From Micromonospora sp. WMMA1947 (lineage in GTDB: Bacteria; Actinomycetota; Actinomycetes; Mycobacteriales; Micromonosporaceae): a stretch of 64,000 bases of DNA. Location: the NCBI RefSeq assembly GCF_027497355.1, contig NZ_CP114909.1:3236001-3300000 (forward strand). Direction: 5' to 3'. Positions 1-10,698 of the stretch are shown piece by piece (within the stretch, counting starts at the first letter, position 1; each line of letters begins with the position of its first letter). The notes under the pieces were generated by a model that saw nothing but the letters and a program-made list of their open reading frames with translations, was not told the DNA's origin and made no database searches. The translations under genes were made by a program, and so were the position numbers.

Positions 1-1
1 G

Positions 2-1021
2 GACGCCGAGGTCACCCCCGGCCTGGTGGACCTGGCGGTCAACGTGCGCCGCGCCCCGATGCCGGACTGGCTGGCCGACCCGGTCACCGCCGCGCTGGGC
101 GACCTGGCCGCGTACCCGGACCCGGCACCGGCCCGCGCCGCCGTCGCTCACCGGCACGGGCGACCCCCGGAGGAGGTACTCCTCACCGCCGGCGCCGCCG
201 AGGGTTTCGTCCTGATCGCCCGCGCGTTGTCCGGTGTCCGCCACCCCGTGGTGGTGCACCCGCAGTTCACCGAGCCGGAGGCCGCGCTCCGGGCCGCCGG
301 GCACCGGGTGGACCGGGTGCTGCTCGACCCCGCCGACGGCTTCCGCCTCGACCCGGCCCGCGTCCCCGACGACGCCGACCTCGTCATGATCGGCAATCCG
401 ACGAACCCGACCTCGGTCCTGCACCCGGCGGACACGATCGCCGCGCTGGCCCGTCCCGGCCGGGTGCTCGTGGTCGACGAGGCGTTCGCCGACACCACCG
501 CCGCACCCGGCGTCGACGGCGAGCCCGAGTCCCTCACCGGGCGCCGCGACCTCCCCGGGCTGGTGGTGGTGCGCAGCCTCACCAAGACCTGGGGCCTCGC
601 CGGGCTGCGGATCGGCTACCTGCTCGGCGACGCCGCGCTGCTGGCCCGGTTCGCCGCCGCGCAGCCGCTCTGGGCGGTCTCCACCCCGGCGCTCGCCGCC
701 GCCACCGCCTGCGCCACGCCGGCCGCCGTCACCGCCGAACGCGCCATCGCCGCCGAACTCGCCGCCGACCGCGACCACCTGGTGACCCGCCTGTCCGGCC
801 TGCCCGGGGTACGCGTGGCGGGCCGCCCGGCCGCCGCCTTCGTCCTGATCCACGTGGCCGGCGCCGCCGACCTACGCGAGCGGCTGCGCGCGCACGGCTG
901 GGCGGTACGCCGGGGCGACACCTTCCCCGGGCTCGGCCCGGACTGGCTCCGGATCGCCGTACGCGACCGAAGCACCACAGACGCGTTCATCGAGACGCTG
1001 GCACGGATCCTGGAGGCATGA
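2..1021 (+). CDS. cobC: CobC-like PLP aminotransferase, 5' truncated by window edge
   Basis: This fold-type I PLP enzyme resembles the histidinol-phosphate aminotransferase/threonine-phosphate decarboxylase family that supplies aminopropanol phosphate for the cobalamin nucleotide loop. The motif SLTKTWGLAGLR carries the presumed PLP lysine, and VVDEAFAD is the usual cofactor-binding Asp segment. The frame is open to the left edge (it reads DAEVTPGLVDLAVN), so the GTG at 26 is probably internal and the true start lies outside the window. The stop overlaps the next start as ATGA, and the next gene is cobT, which supports a cobalamin role. A generic aminotransferase is the alternative. Confidence 0.85.
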   Translation, partial: DAEVTPGLVDLAVNVRRAPMPDWLADPVTAALGDLAAYPDPAPARAAVAHRHGRPPEEVLLTAGAAEGFVLIARALSGVRHPVVVHPQFTEPEAALRAAGHRVDRVLLDPADGFRLDPARVPDDADLVMIGNPTNPTSVLHPADTIAALARPGRVLVVDEAFADTTAAPGVDGEPESLTGRRDLPGLVVVRSLTKTWGLAGLRIGYLLGDAALLARFAAAQPLWAVSTPALAAATACATPAAVTAERAIAAELAADRDHLVTRLSGLPGVRVAGRPAAAFVLIHVAGAADLRERLRAHGWAVRRGDTFPGLGPDWLRIAVRDRSTTDAFIETLARILEA

Positions 1022-2091
1022 TGCTGGAGCCCACCGTCGCGGCCGTCCGGCCGCTGGACGAGGCCGCCATGGCGGCGGCCCGCGAGTTGCAGGGGCGGCT
1101 GACCAAACCCGCCGGCTCGCTCGGCGCCCTGGAGCCGCTCTCGGTACGCCTCGCCGGGCTGGCCGGCGCCTGCCCGCCGCCGCTGCCCGAGCCGGCCGCG
1201 GTGGCGATCTTCGCCGGTGACCACGGCGTGCACGCCCAGGGCGTGACCCCGTGGCCGCAGGAGGTCACCGCGCAGATGATCGCCAACTTCCTGGCCGGCG
1301 GCGCGGTGGTGAACGCGTTCGCCCGGCAGGCCGGCGCCTCGGTCACCGTGGTGGACGTCGGTGTGGCAACCCCGATCCCCGGCGCCGAATCCGCCGATCC
1401 GGCCGGGCCGCGCCTGGTGTCCGCGAACGTCCGCCCCGGCACCCGCGACATGACTGTCACCGCCGCCCTCACCCGGGACGAGGCCCGTACGGCCGTCGAG
1501 ACCGGCATCCGGGTCGCCGGCGAGCTGATCGACGCCGGGGCGGGCATCCTGCTCACCGGCGACATGGGCATCGGCAACACCACCCCGTCGGCCACGCTCA
1601 TCGCCGCGTTCTCCGGCGCGGACGCCGAGGCGGCCACCGGCCGGGGCACCGGGGTCGACGACGAGACGTACGCCCGCAAGGTGGCTGTGGTGCGGGCCGC
1701 GCTGGCCCGGCACGAGCCCGACCCGGCCGACCCGCTGGGCGTGCTGGCGAGCGTCGGTGGCCTGGAGCACGCCGCGCTGGCCGGCCTGATCCTCGGCGCC
1801 GCCGCCCGCCGGGTGCCGGTGCTGCTCGACGGCGTGATCGCGGTGAGCGCCGCGCTCGCCGCCGCCGCGTTCGCGCCGGACGCCGTGGGCGCCATGGTCG
1901 CCGGGCACCGCAGCGCCGAACCCGGCGCCACGGCGGCGCTGCGGCACCTCGGCCTGGAACCGCTGATCGACCTGGGCCTGCGGCTCGGCGAGGGCACCGG
2001 GGCGCTGCTCGCCCTGCCGGTGGTCACCGGCGCGGTCCGGGTCCTGCACGAGGTGGCCACGTTCGACTCCGCCGGGGTGGCGGAGAAATGA
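1018..2091 (+). CDS. cobT: Nicotinate-nucleotide--dimethylbenzimidazole phosphoribosyltransferase
   Basis: CobT transfers phosphoribose from nicotinate mononucleotide to dimethylbenzimidazole, making alpha-ribazole phosphate for the lower ligand of cobalamin. The 357-residue length is normal for the family. Visible family motifs are AIFAGDHGVHAQGV near residue 65, VVDVGVATP near 115 and LLTGDMGIGNTTPS near 180. Two adjacent ATG codons (1018 and 1021) could each serve as start. The first overlaps the preceding stop, so translational coupling is likely. Its stop again overlaps the start of the cysG gene. Confidence 0.95.
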   Translation: MMLEPTVAAVRPLDEAAMAAARELQGRLTKPAGSLGALEPLSVRLAGLAGACPPPLPEPAAVAIFAGDHGVHAQGVTPWPQEVTAQMIANFLAGGAVVNAFARQAGASVTVVDVGVATPIPGAESADPAGPRLVSANVRPGTRDMTVTAALTRDEARTAVETGIRVAGELIDAGAGILLTGDMGIGNTTPSATLIAAFSGADAEAATGRGTGVDDETYARKVAVVRAALARHEPDPADPLGVLASVGGLEHAALAGLILGAAARRVPVLLDGVIAVSAALAAAAFAPDAVGAMVAGHRSAEPGATAALRHLGLEPLIDLGLRLGEGTGALLALPVVTGAVRVLHEVATFDSAGVAEK

Positions 2092-3347
2092 CCGAGCCGG
2101 CCGGGCCGACGCCGCCCAGCCCGTACCCCCTGGGGTTGCGGCTGGGCGGACGGCGCGTGGTGGTCGTGGGCGGGGGAGCGGTCGCCACCCGGCGGGTCCC
2201 CGCGCTGCTCGACGCCGGCGCGGACGTGCTGCTGGTGTCGCCCGAACTGACCCCGGCGCTGCGCGCGCACGTCGACGCCGGACGGCTGCACTGGGAGCCG
2301 CGCCGGTTCGTCCCCGGCGACCTGGACGGCGCGTGGCTGGTCCAGGTGGCGGTGGACGACCGGACCGCCGCCGCTGCCGTCAGCGCGGCAGCGGCCGAGC
2401 GGCGCATCTTCTGCGTACGCGCCGACGACCGGACGGCGGCGAGCGCGTGGACCCCGGCGGTGACCCGGCACGGCCCGGTCACCGTGGCGGTCCTCGGCGG
2501 CGGCGACCCCCGCCGAGCGATGGCGACCCGAGACGCCATCCGCGCCCTGCTCGGAAGGAAGGGCCCCCTGTTAACGCCTGCGGTAGAGGAAGGGGCCCCT
2601 CTTAACACCGGCGGGCGGGTCGCGCTCGTCGGCGCCGGGCCGGGCGACCCGGAGCTGATCACCGTGAAGGGGTGGCGACTGCTCACCGAGGCCGAGGTGG
2701 TCGTCGCCGACCGGCTCGTGCCCGGCCTGCTCCTGGACGAACTGCGCCCGGACGTCGAGCTGGTCGACGCCTCCAAGATCCCGTACGGCCCGTCGCGTGC
2801 CCAGGAGGAGATCAACCGGATCCTGGTGGACCGGGCCCGGGCCGGCAGGACGGTGGTCCGGCTCAAGGGCGGTGACCCGTACGTCTTCGGCCGCGGCGGC
2901 GAGGAGCTGCTGGCCTGTGCCGAGGCGGGCGTGCCGGTAACAGTGGTGCCGGGCGTGAGCAGCGCGATCGCGGTGCCCGAGGTGGCCGGGGTGCCGGTGA
3001 CACACAGGGGCGTGGCGCACGAGTTCACAGTGGTCTCCGGGCACCTCGCGCCCGACGCGCCCGCGTCGCTGGTGCGCTGGGACGCCCTGGCCGGGCTGCG
3101 GGGCACGCTCGTGATCCTGATGGGCCTGAAGAACCTCGCCGCGATCGCCGCGACCCTGATCGCGCACGGCAAGCCGGCGGACACCCCGGCCGCGGTGATC
3201 CAGGAGGGCACCACCGCCGCCCAGCGGACGCTGCGCTCCACGCTGGGCGCGGTCGCCGCCGACGTCGAGGCCGCCGCGCTCCGCCCGCCCGCGATCGTCG
3301 TGGTCGGCGACGTCGTGCACGCCCTGACCCCCGCCACCCCAACCTGA
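2088..3347 (+). CDS. cysG: Bifunctional sirohaem synthase CysG: precorrin-2 dehydrogenase/ferrochelatase domain plus uroporphyrinogen-III C-methyltransferase
   Basis: The protein has 419 residues. The N-terminal Met8/CysG-B type domain has the NAD-binding GGGAVA at about residues 28-33. The C-terminal SUMT domain begins with VGAGPGDPELIT near residue 180 and includes LKGGDPYVFGRGGEE and VVPGVSSA. It methylates uroporphyrinogen III to precorrin-2 and can oxidise it towards sirohaem. The ATG at 2088 overlaps the cobT stop. Between the domains, codons 157-174 are exactly a 54-bp repeat (2556-2609) that occurs twice more in the window. The insert adds 18 residues without a stop and brings a TTA codon at position 162. 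The C-terminal part of the Met8 domain looks short compared with E. coli CysG. Confidence 0.93.
   Translation: MTEPAGPTPPSPYPLGLRLGGRRVVVVGGGAVATRRVPALLDAGADVLLVSPELTPALRAHVDAGRLHWEPRRFVPGDLDGAWLVQVAVDDRTAAAAVSAAAAERRIFCVRADDRTAASAWTPAVTRHGPVTVAVLGGGDPRRAMATRDAIRALLGRKGPLLTPAVEEGAPLNTGGRVALVGAGPGDPELITVKGWRLLTEAEVVVADRLVPGLLLDELRPDVELVDASKIPYGPSRAQEEINRILVDRARAGRTVVRLKGGDPYVFGRGGEELLACAEAGVPVTVVPGVSSAIAVPEVAGVPVTHRGVAHEFTVVSGHLAPDAPASLVRWDALAGLRGTLVILMGLKNLAAIAATLIAHGKPADTPAAVIQEGTTAAQRTLRSTLGAVAADVEAAALRPPAIVVVGDVVHALTPATPT
2556..2609 (+). repeat. 54-bp repeat, copy A, in frame inside cysG
   Basis: This copy matches copy B (34488-34541) at 48 of 54 positions by hand alignment. Each copy holds two direct half-units of about 23 bp that start AGGAAGGG and end CTTAACGCC or similar, around a GGGCCC core, with an 8-9 bp spacer. 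Of the six possible insertion frames only two lack a stop codon; here it lies in one of those and starts on a codon boundary. Confidence 0.9.
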
Positions 3348-3382
3348 CCCGCCGTACGCAGCCTCACTCGCCGAGAGCGCGT

Positions 3383-3452
3383 CGATCTTGCACTTTGTGC
3401 CCGCAGGATGCCTGTTTCGGCCACTTTTGCCCGGGCCGCAACTGCAAGATCG
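3383..3452. repeat. Inverted repeat with cgatcttgca arms (REP-like)
   Basis: Arms at 3383-3392 and 3443-3452 are perfect 10-bp inverted copies about 50 bp apart in the convergent gap after cysG. Twelve bases of the left arm (3383-3394) recur at 11315-11326. The distribution suggests a small dispersed intergenic repeat rather than a gene. Confidence 0.6.
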
Positions 3453-3498
3453 CCGGGGCGGGCCGGGCCGGGGCGGGCCGGGGCGGGACAGGACAGGA

Positions 3499-3542
3499 CG
3501 AGGGCGGCGGCGGGGACTTTCCGGTCCCCGCCGCCGCCCTCG
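3499..3542. terminator. Strong bidirectional hairpin between cysG and the OtsB fusion gene
   Basis: There is a perfect 19-bp GC-rich stem (3499-3517 with 3524-3542) and a 6-nt loop. It sits between convergent genes and has no long T-tract, as is usual for actinobacterial terminators. Confidence 0.85.
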
Positions 3543-3550
3543 TACGGGCT

Positions 3551-6151
3551 CTACTGCTTGAGCATGTTGTCCAGCAGCAGGGCGCAGCGGATCAGGCCGA
3601 GGTGGCTGTACGCCTGCGGGTGGTTGCCCAGCCCGCGCTCGGCCAGCGGGTCGTACTGCTCCGGCAGCAGTCCGGTCGGCCCGGCCGTGTCGACCATCTG
3701 GGTGAACAGCTCCTCGGCGTCGGTCCGGCGACCGGTGCGCAGGTACGCCTCGATCAGCCACGACGTGCAGATGTGGAAGCCGCCCTCCCGGCCGGGCAGG
3801 CCGTCGTCCCAGTGGTACCGGTAGACGACCGGACCGCTGCGCAGCTCCGCCTCGATCTTGAGCACGGTGGAGAGGAAGCGCGGGTCGTCGCCAGCGAGCA
3901 GCCCGGAGATGCCGATCCACAGCGACGAGGCGTCCATCTCCTCGTACCCGTAGGCGACGCTGTACGCCTCGGCCTCCGGGTGCCAGCCGTGCTCCAGCAC
4001 GTTCGAGGCGATCCGGTCGCGCAGCTCGACCCACTCGGGCCGGTCCTCGCCACCGTGGCGCCGTACGACGTGCAGCGCCCGGTCCACCGTCATCCAGAGC
4101 ATGACCTTGGAGAAGACGTGGTGCCGCGGGGGGAGGCGGGCCTCCCAGATGCCGTGGTCGGGCTCGTGCCAGCGGCGGCGTACCGCCTCGACCATGTTCT
4201 CCAGCACCCGCCACTCGTCGTCGCGGATCGAGCCACGGGCGTCGGCAACCGCCGCGATCAGGTCCGCGACCGGGCCGAAGACGTCGAGCTGGAGCTGGTG
4301 GTTGGCGAGGTTGCCGACGCGTACCGGCCGGGAGCCGGCGTAGCCGGGCAGCGTGTCGATGACCGCCTCGGCACCCAGCTCGTAGCCGTCCACTGTGTAG
4401 AGCGGGTGCAGCCGCTCCGGGTGCCCGCCGGTGCGCTCGACCACCCCGTCGATCCAGCGCAGCAGCCCTTCGGCCTCCTCGGTGGAGCCGAGGTCGACCA
4501 GCGCGCGGGCGGTCATCGCGGCGTCCCGCAGCCAGCAGTAGCGGTAGTCCCAGTTGCGGACACCGCCCAGTTCCTCCGGCAGCGACGTGGTGGCCGCGGC
4601 GAGGATCGAGCCGGTCGGCTCGTGGCAGAGCCCGCGCAGCGTCAGCGCGCTGCGGGCGACCAGGTCCCGGGCGGTGGCGGGCAGCCGCAGCGAGGCCACC
4701 CAGTCCTTCCAGGGCTGCTCGGCGGCGGCCTGCCGCTCGTGCACCGGCAACCGGTGCGGCTCCAGGCTCTGCGTGCCGAAGCGCAGCTCCAGCACCACCT
4801 GGCCGCCGGCCGCCGACAGGTCGACGACCGCCTTCGCGGTCTCGTACCCGGCGTCGTTCGTGACCTCCCACTCGACGCCGGGGGAGTGCAGCGCGACCGG
4901 CTCGTTGGAGCCGAGCACCAGCAGCCCGTCGTCGAGCGGCTGGAGCTGCACCGCCACCTGGCCGAACTCGGGGCGCGGCGCGAACTCGACGCGGGCCCGC
5001 CCGGTGCCGCTGAGCACCCGGACCAGTGTCGAGTCGCCGCTGACCACGACCGGGTCGTCCGGCGTGGTCTCCCGTACCGGCAGGTCGAGCCAGTCGGTCA
5101 CGGTCAGGCCGGACCAGCGGGTCTCGACGGTCATCGTGTTGCTGCGGTAGCGCTGGCCCAGCGGGATGCCGCCGCGCTCCGGCCCGACCGTGAAGTGCCC
5201 GGCCGGGCTGCCGCCGACCAGGTCGGCGAAGATCGCCGCCGAGTCCGGCTTCGGGTGGCACAACCAGGTGATCTTGGCTTCCGGCGTGACGAGCGCGACG
5301 GTACGGCCGTTGGCGAGCATCGAGTGGCGCTCGATCGGCACCGCCCGCTCGCCGAACAGCCAGTGCCGCCGCGTCTCCAGCAGCAGCCCGAGCGCGCGGG
5401 CCGCCTCGATCGGTTCGGACACCCGGTAGTCGGCGCGGGTCTCCCCGGGGCCGATCTTGATGCCGACGTCCGGCCCGGTCAGGTTGCCGAACGCGTTCTC
5501 GTCGGTGACGTCGTCGCCGATGAACAGCACCGCGCTCGCGGCGAGCTGGGTCCGGAGCTGGTCGACGGCGGTGCCCTTGTTCGTCACCACCACCGACAGC
5601 TCGATGACCTCCTTGCCCTGGGTGACTGTCACGCCCTCCCAGGTCGCGGGGCCGCTGCGGACCGCCTCGACGGCCCGGGCGGCGACGTGCGGGTCGACAC
5701 CGCGGGTGTGTACGGCGACGCTGGCCGGCTTGCGTTCCAGGCGGATGCCCGGGTGTTCGGCGGCGATCTCGCGCAGTGCCTCGCGGAGCCGGTGCCGGAC
5801 CGCGATCAGCTCGGGGGTGAGCCGCTCGACGAAGCCGATGTCGAACTCCGAACCGTGGCTGCCGACCAGGTGCACCTCGCTCGGCAGCCGGGACAGTGTG
5901 GCCAGGTCGCGCAGGGCGCGGCCGGAGACGACAGCGACGCTCGTCTGCGGCAGGGCGGCGAGCGCGCGGACGGCAGCCACCGACTCGGGCAGCGGCACCG
6001 CCTTGCTCGGGTCCTCGACGATCGGCGCCAGCGTGCCGTCGTAGTCGCAGGCGACCAGGAGTTGCGGAACCCGGGCGATACGGCCGATGGCGGCACGCAG
6101 TTCGGGGTCCAGCACGCCGCCGTGGGCGGCGGCGGGGGCGGGCGAGGTCAC
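3551..6151 (-). CDS. otsB: Trehalose-6-phosphate phosphatase fused to a GH15 (glucoamylase/trehalase-type) domain
   Basis: The 866-residue protein has two parts. Residues 1-250 form a HAD-type OtsB domain with DYDGT at 36-40 and [10 protein letters not shown] near 210, the two ends of the HAD active site. Residues 250-866 form a glycoside hydrolase family 15 domain with [27 protein letters not shown] and GLLPEQYDP. The start chosen is GTG 6151, which overlaps the otsA stop as GTGA; an upstream start in otsA would be unlikely. OtsB makes trehalose from trehalose-6-phosphate, while GH15 members include trehalases, so synthesis and breakdown may share one polypeptide. The substrate of the GH15 part is not determined by sequence alone. 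Confidence 0.92.
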   Translation of the reverse strand: MTSPAPAAAHGGVLDPELRAAIGRIARVPQLLVACDYDGTLAPIVEDPSKAVPLPESVAAVRALAALPQTSVAVVSGRALRDLATLSRLPSEVHLVGSHGSEFDIGFVERLTPELIAVRHRLREALREIAAEHPGIRLERKPASVAVHTRGVDPHVAARAVEAVRSGPATWEGVTVTQGKEVIELSVVVTNKGTAVDQLRTQLAASAVLFIGDDVTDENAFGNLTGPDVGIKIGPGETRADYRVSEPIEAARALGLLLETRRHWLFGERAVPIERHSMLANGRTVALVTPEAKITWLCHPKPDSAAIFADLVGGSPAGHFTVGPERGGIPLGQRYRSNTMTVETRWSGLTVTDWLDLPVRETTPDDPVVVSGDSTLVRVLSGTGRARVEFAPRPEFGQVAVQLQPLDDGLLVLGSNEPVALHSPGVEWEVTNDAGYETAKAVVDLSAAGGQVVLELRFGTQSLEPHRLPVHERQAAAEQPWKDWVASLRLPATARDLVARSALTLRGLCHEPTGSILAAATTSLPEELGGVRNWDYRYCWLRDAAMTARALVDLGSTEEAEGLLRWIDGVVERTGGHPERLHPLYTVDGYELGAEAVIDTLPGYAGSRPVRVGNLANHQLQLDVFGPVADLIAAVADARGSIRDDEWRVLENMVEAVRRRWHEPDHGIWEARLPPRHHVFSKVMLWMTVDRALHVVRRHGGEDRPEWVELRDRIASNVLEHGWHPEAEAYSVAYGYEEMDASSLWIGISGLLAGDDPRFLSTVLKIEAELRSGPVVYRYHWDDGLPGREGGFHICTSWLIEAYLRTGRRTDAEELFTQMVDTAGPTGLLPEQYDPLAERGLGNHPQAYSHLGLIRCALLLDNMLKQ

Positions 6152-7548
6152 GCAGCCTCCGAATCGGGGACGCCGAGCTCGCTGAGGAACGACTTGGCCC
6201 ATTGGCCCACGTCGTGGCTGCGCAGATGGCGCTGCATGACGCGCATCCGGCGGCGGGCTTCGGGCTTTTCGACATGCACGGCCCGCAGCAACGCGTCCTT
6301 CACCGCGTCCGGGTCGTGCGGATTACACAGGAACGCCTGGCGCAGCTCTGTCGCGGCGCCGGCGAACTCACTGAGCACGAGCGCGCCGCCCTGGTCGGCG
6401 CGCGATGCGACGTACTCCTTGGCCACCAGATTCATTCCGTCTCGCAGCGGGGTCACCATCATCACGTCGGCCGCGACGTACATCGCGGCCAGTTCGGAGC
6501 GACTGTACGACTGATGCAGATAATGCACTGCAGGCACGCCGACCCGGCCGAATTCACCATTGATCCGGCCAACCTCGCGTTCCACCTTCACCCGAAGTGC
6601 CTGGTAGTGCTCCACACGCTCGCGGCTGGGCGTGGCGACCTGCACCATAACCGCGTCCGGAACTGTCAACTTTCCGTCAGCGAGGAGTTCTCGGAAGGCC
6701 TTCAGCCGGAGTTCGATGCCCTTGGTGTAGTCGAGCCGGTCGACGCCCAGGATGATCGTCTTCGGGTTGCCCAGCTCCTCGCGGATCTGCTTGGCCCGGG
6801 CCTGGATCGCCGGGTCCTCGGCCAGCCGTTCCATCTCCTTGGTGTCGATCGAGATGGGGAACGCGCCCGCCTTCACCTGCCGGCCGTCGACCTGGATCAT
6901 CTGGCCCTCGTACCGCAGGCCGAGCAGGTGCCGGGCCAGCCGGACGAAGTTCTGCGCCGCCAGCCGCTGCTGGAAGCCGACCAGGTCCGCGCCGAGCAGT
7001 CCACGCAGGATCTCGGTGCGGAACGGCATCTGCATGAACAGCTCGATCGGCGGGAACGGGATGTGCAGGAAGAAGCCGATCCGCAGGTCCGGCCGCAGTT
7101 CGCGGAGCATCGCCGGCACGAGCTGGAGCTGGTAGTCCTGGACCCAGACCGTCGCGCCCTCGGCGGCGACGTCGGCTGCGGCCTCCGCGAACCGGGCGTT
7201 TACCAATCGGTACGCCTCGCGCCAGCGCCGCTTGTAGGCGGGCGTCTCGACGGCGTCGTGGTAGAGCGGCCAGATGGTCGCGTTCGACTGGCCCTCGTAG
7301 TAGCGCTCCAGTTCCTCGGCGCTCAGCGGCACCGGGTGCAGCCGGATGCCCTCCAGGTCGAACGGCTCGGGCGCGGCGCCGGTGCCACCGGCCCACCCCA
7401 CCCAGGTGCCCTGGTGCTCGGCCAGCACCGGGTGCAGCGCGGTCACCAGCCCGCCGGGGCTGCGCCGCCACTGGCGTCCCTCGGGTGTGCTCACCTCGTC
7501 GACCGGCAGACGGTTGGCCACTACGACAAAGGAGCTACGGACGGTCAC
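6148..7548 (-). CDS. otsA: Trehalose-6-phosphate synthase (GT20)
   Basis: This is a 466-residue glycosyltransferase family 20 enzyme that joins a nucleotide-activated glucose to glucose-6-phosphate. It begins with [11 protein letters not shown] and contains [24 protein letters not shown] and [12 protein letters not shown], all hallmark segments of OtsA. Length is typical. It is the first gene of a two-gene minus-strand operon, with its TGA inside the GTGA overlap with the OtsB fusion. The product is cytosolic and its likely role is osmotic or stress protection. Confidence 0.96.
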   Translation of the reverse strand: MTVRSSFVVVANRLPVDEVSTPEGRQWRRSPGGLVTALHPVLAEHQGTWVGWAGGTGAAPEPFDLEGIRLHPVPLSAEELERYYEGQSNATIWPLYHDAVETPAYKRRWREAYRLVNARFAEAAADVAAEGATVWVQDYQLQLVPAMLRELRPDLRIGFFLHIPFPPIELFMQMPFRTEILRGLLGADLVGFQQRLAAQNFVRLARHLLGLRYEGQMIQVDGRQVKAGAFPISIDTKEMERLAEDPAIQARAKQIREELGNPKTIILGVDRLDYTKGIELRLKAFRELLADGKLTVPDAVMVQVATPSRERVEHYQALRVKVEREVGRINGEFGRVGVPAVHYLHQSYSRSELAAMYVAADVMMVTPLRDGMNLVAKEYVASRADQGGALVLSEFAGAATELRQAFLCNPHDPDAVKDALLRAVHVEKPEARRRMRVMQRHLRSHDVGQWAKSFLSELGVPDSEAA

Positions 7549-7689
7549 GATCGGCCACCTCCGGGTACTGACGGGTCCACCGCGATGAGCGTACTGAGCG
7601 TAGCTGCGGCGTCTGATCCCCCGTGCCGGAGTTACCTACCCGTCCCAGAACCGCCGAACCCACCGCGTGATCTTGTCGACACCGGTGGC

Positions 7690-8076
7690 TCAGAGGTCGA
7701 TGATCGGCCACTCCTTCGGCAGCACCTCACCGAGCAGTTCCCGCCGGTCGCTCATGATCGGTGTGGTGGCCCGCGCGGCCTCCAGCGCCACCTGGGCGAG
7801 GTCCATGCTCAGGAGCGTGCGCGACCGGCCGCCGAGGAACATGCACATGTCGTGCGCCACCGGCGTGACGACCACGTGGTCGAGATCGCCGAGGATGTCC
7901 AGCAGGCGCCAGCCGTCGACGGCCACCTGCCGGTACGCCTCGGCGAGACACAGCGCCGGCACGATCACCGTCTGCCCCCGATCCGCGACCGACGCGATCT
8001 GCTCCCCGACCGCCTCGGTGCCTTCCGAGTAGGCCAGCAGGCAGGCGGTGTCGAGCACCAGCCCGGGGTCAGTCAC
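7690..8076 (-). CDS. vapC: PIN-domain toxin (VapC-like)
   Basis: This 128-residue protein has the acidic layout of PIN ribonucleases: VLDTACLLAYSE at the N-terminus, an internal Glu in CLAEAYRQ, the later Asp of SMDLAQVALE, and the SDRREL segment near the end. Its start overlaps the stop of the upstream gene by 8 bp, the usual antitoxin-then-toxin order. It is expected to cleave RNA unless bound by its partner. The family assignment rests on motif layout and context, and its RNA target is unknown. Confidence 0.8.
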   Translation of the reverse strand: MTDPGLVLDTACLLAYSEGTEAVGEQIASVADRGQTVIVPALCLAEAYRQVAVDGWRLLDILGDLDHVVVTPVAHDMCMFLGGRSRTLLSMDLAQVALEAARATTPIMSDRRELLGEVLPKEWPIIDL

Positions 8077-8350
8077 GGGTCAGCCGTCCACGTGACGGCT
8101 CGCTCAGCAGTGCGGCGGCCCGGGCGCGCAGCTCCGGGGTGATCTTCGCCTGGGCCTCGTCGAGCGCGTGGCCCGCGTCGGCGAGCCCGCCGTCGGACAG
8201 CCGGAAGCCGACCTGCCGGAGCGTGTGCCGGGTGCGCTCACCCGCCATCCGCCGCCGCACGCTCTCGGTGACGAACGCGGAGACGTTCGGCTCCTGGGCC
8301 AGTCGTTCGGCCACGTCGTCGGGGACGCTTATGGCGATCTTCTTGGTCAT
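8069..8350 (-). CDS. vapB: Ribbon-helix-helix-like antitoxin (VapB-like)
   Basis: The 93-residue protein starts TKKIAISVPDDVAERL, the pattern of a ribbon-helix-helix DNA-binding arm, followed by FVTESVRRRMAGE. The C-terminal half, rich in charged residues, is the probable toxin-binding part. ATG 8350 is chosen because the RHH strand begins there; the frame stays open further upstream but with no domain. It probably represses its own promoter in the gap before ettA. It overlaps the PIN toxin gene by 8 bp. Confidence 0.8.
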   Translation of the reverse strand: MTKKIAISVPDDVAERLAQEPNVSAFVTESVRRRMAGERTRHTLRQVGFRLSDGGLADAGHALDEAQAKITPELRARAAALLSEPSRGRLTRD

Positions 8351-8564
8351 ACTGTTGACGGTAGTGAGTAGTACCGTGGTCGGCAACGCGGCTCGCCGCC
8401 GTACCCCTGGGGTGGGGTGATGTGGGCGTGGCGGTCCGTACCTGTCAGGATTGACGGCGGCGTGCGCGCGGCCGGCTCCCGGCCGGCGGTGGCAGGCGGA
8501 GATCGACGCCCGCGCCCCGCACCCGACAAGCCCGCGATCGCAACCGACGGAGGTAGCCCGCACC

Positions 8565-10241
<1,677 letters not shown>

Positions 10242-10254
10242 CCGGTGCTGACCC

Positions 10255-10698
10255 TTGTCTGACCGGTTCGTCTACCACTGCGCGCTGCGCTGGTCCGACC
10301 TGGACGCGTACGGGCACGTCAACAACGCCCGCTTCCTCACGCTCTACGAGGAGGCCCGGGTGGCGATGATGTTCGCCGGCGGCCGGGCGTGGGGAGTGGG
10401 CTCGTTCGCCGACGGGGTGGTCATCCGCCGGCACGAGGTCGACTACCTGCGCCCGGTCGACTACGCGCTCGGGCGGGCCAGCGCGGAGGCCGCCCCGACC
10501 GTCCGGATCGAGCTGTGGGTCGACCAGATCCGGGCCGCGTCCTTCTCGGTCGCGTACGAGCTGTACGACGGCGACACGCTGGCCGGCACCGCCCGCTCGC
10601 TGCTGGTGCCGTTCGACCTGTCGGCGCAGCGCCCACGCCGGATCTCGCCGGAGGAGCGGGCGTTCCTGCTCCGCTACGCGCCGGGGCTGAGCGGATGA
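10255..10698 (+). CDS. Hotdog-fold acyl-CoA thioesterase (YbgC/4HBT type)
   Basis: The 147-residue protein contains WSDLDAYGHVNNARFLTLYEEAR, a version of the 4-hydroxybenzoyl-CoA thioesterase signature with the catalytic Asp. It should hydrolyse acyl-CoA thioesters; chain preference cannot be read. An in-frame TGA two codons upstream leaves TTG 10255 as the earliest start. There is no good ribosome-binding site, so translation may be coupled to ettA, which ends 13 bp before. The stop overlaps the next gene as ATGA. Confidence 0.85.
   Translation: MSDRFVYHCALRWSDLDAYGHVNNARFLTLYEEARVAMMFAGGRAWGVGSFADGVVIRRHEVDYLRPVDYALGRASAEAAPTVRIELWVDQIRAASFSVAYELYDGDTLAGTARSLLVPFDLSAQRPRRISPEERAFLLRYAPGLSG

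Noticed and set aside
1..1020. Cobalamin riboswitch for the cob/cysG block
   Set aside because: The block starts upstream of the window and no conserved riboswitch core is seen in the sequence available.
3395..6514. A 1039-codon plus-strand open frame opposite the trehalose genes
   Set aside because: It is antisense to two well-supported enzymes, has no recognisable domain and the Val/Arg/Gln-rich composition produced by reading high-GC coding DNA backwards.
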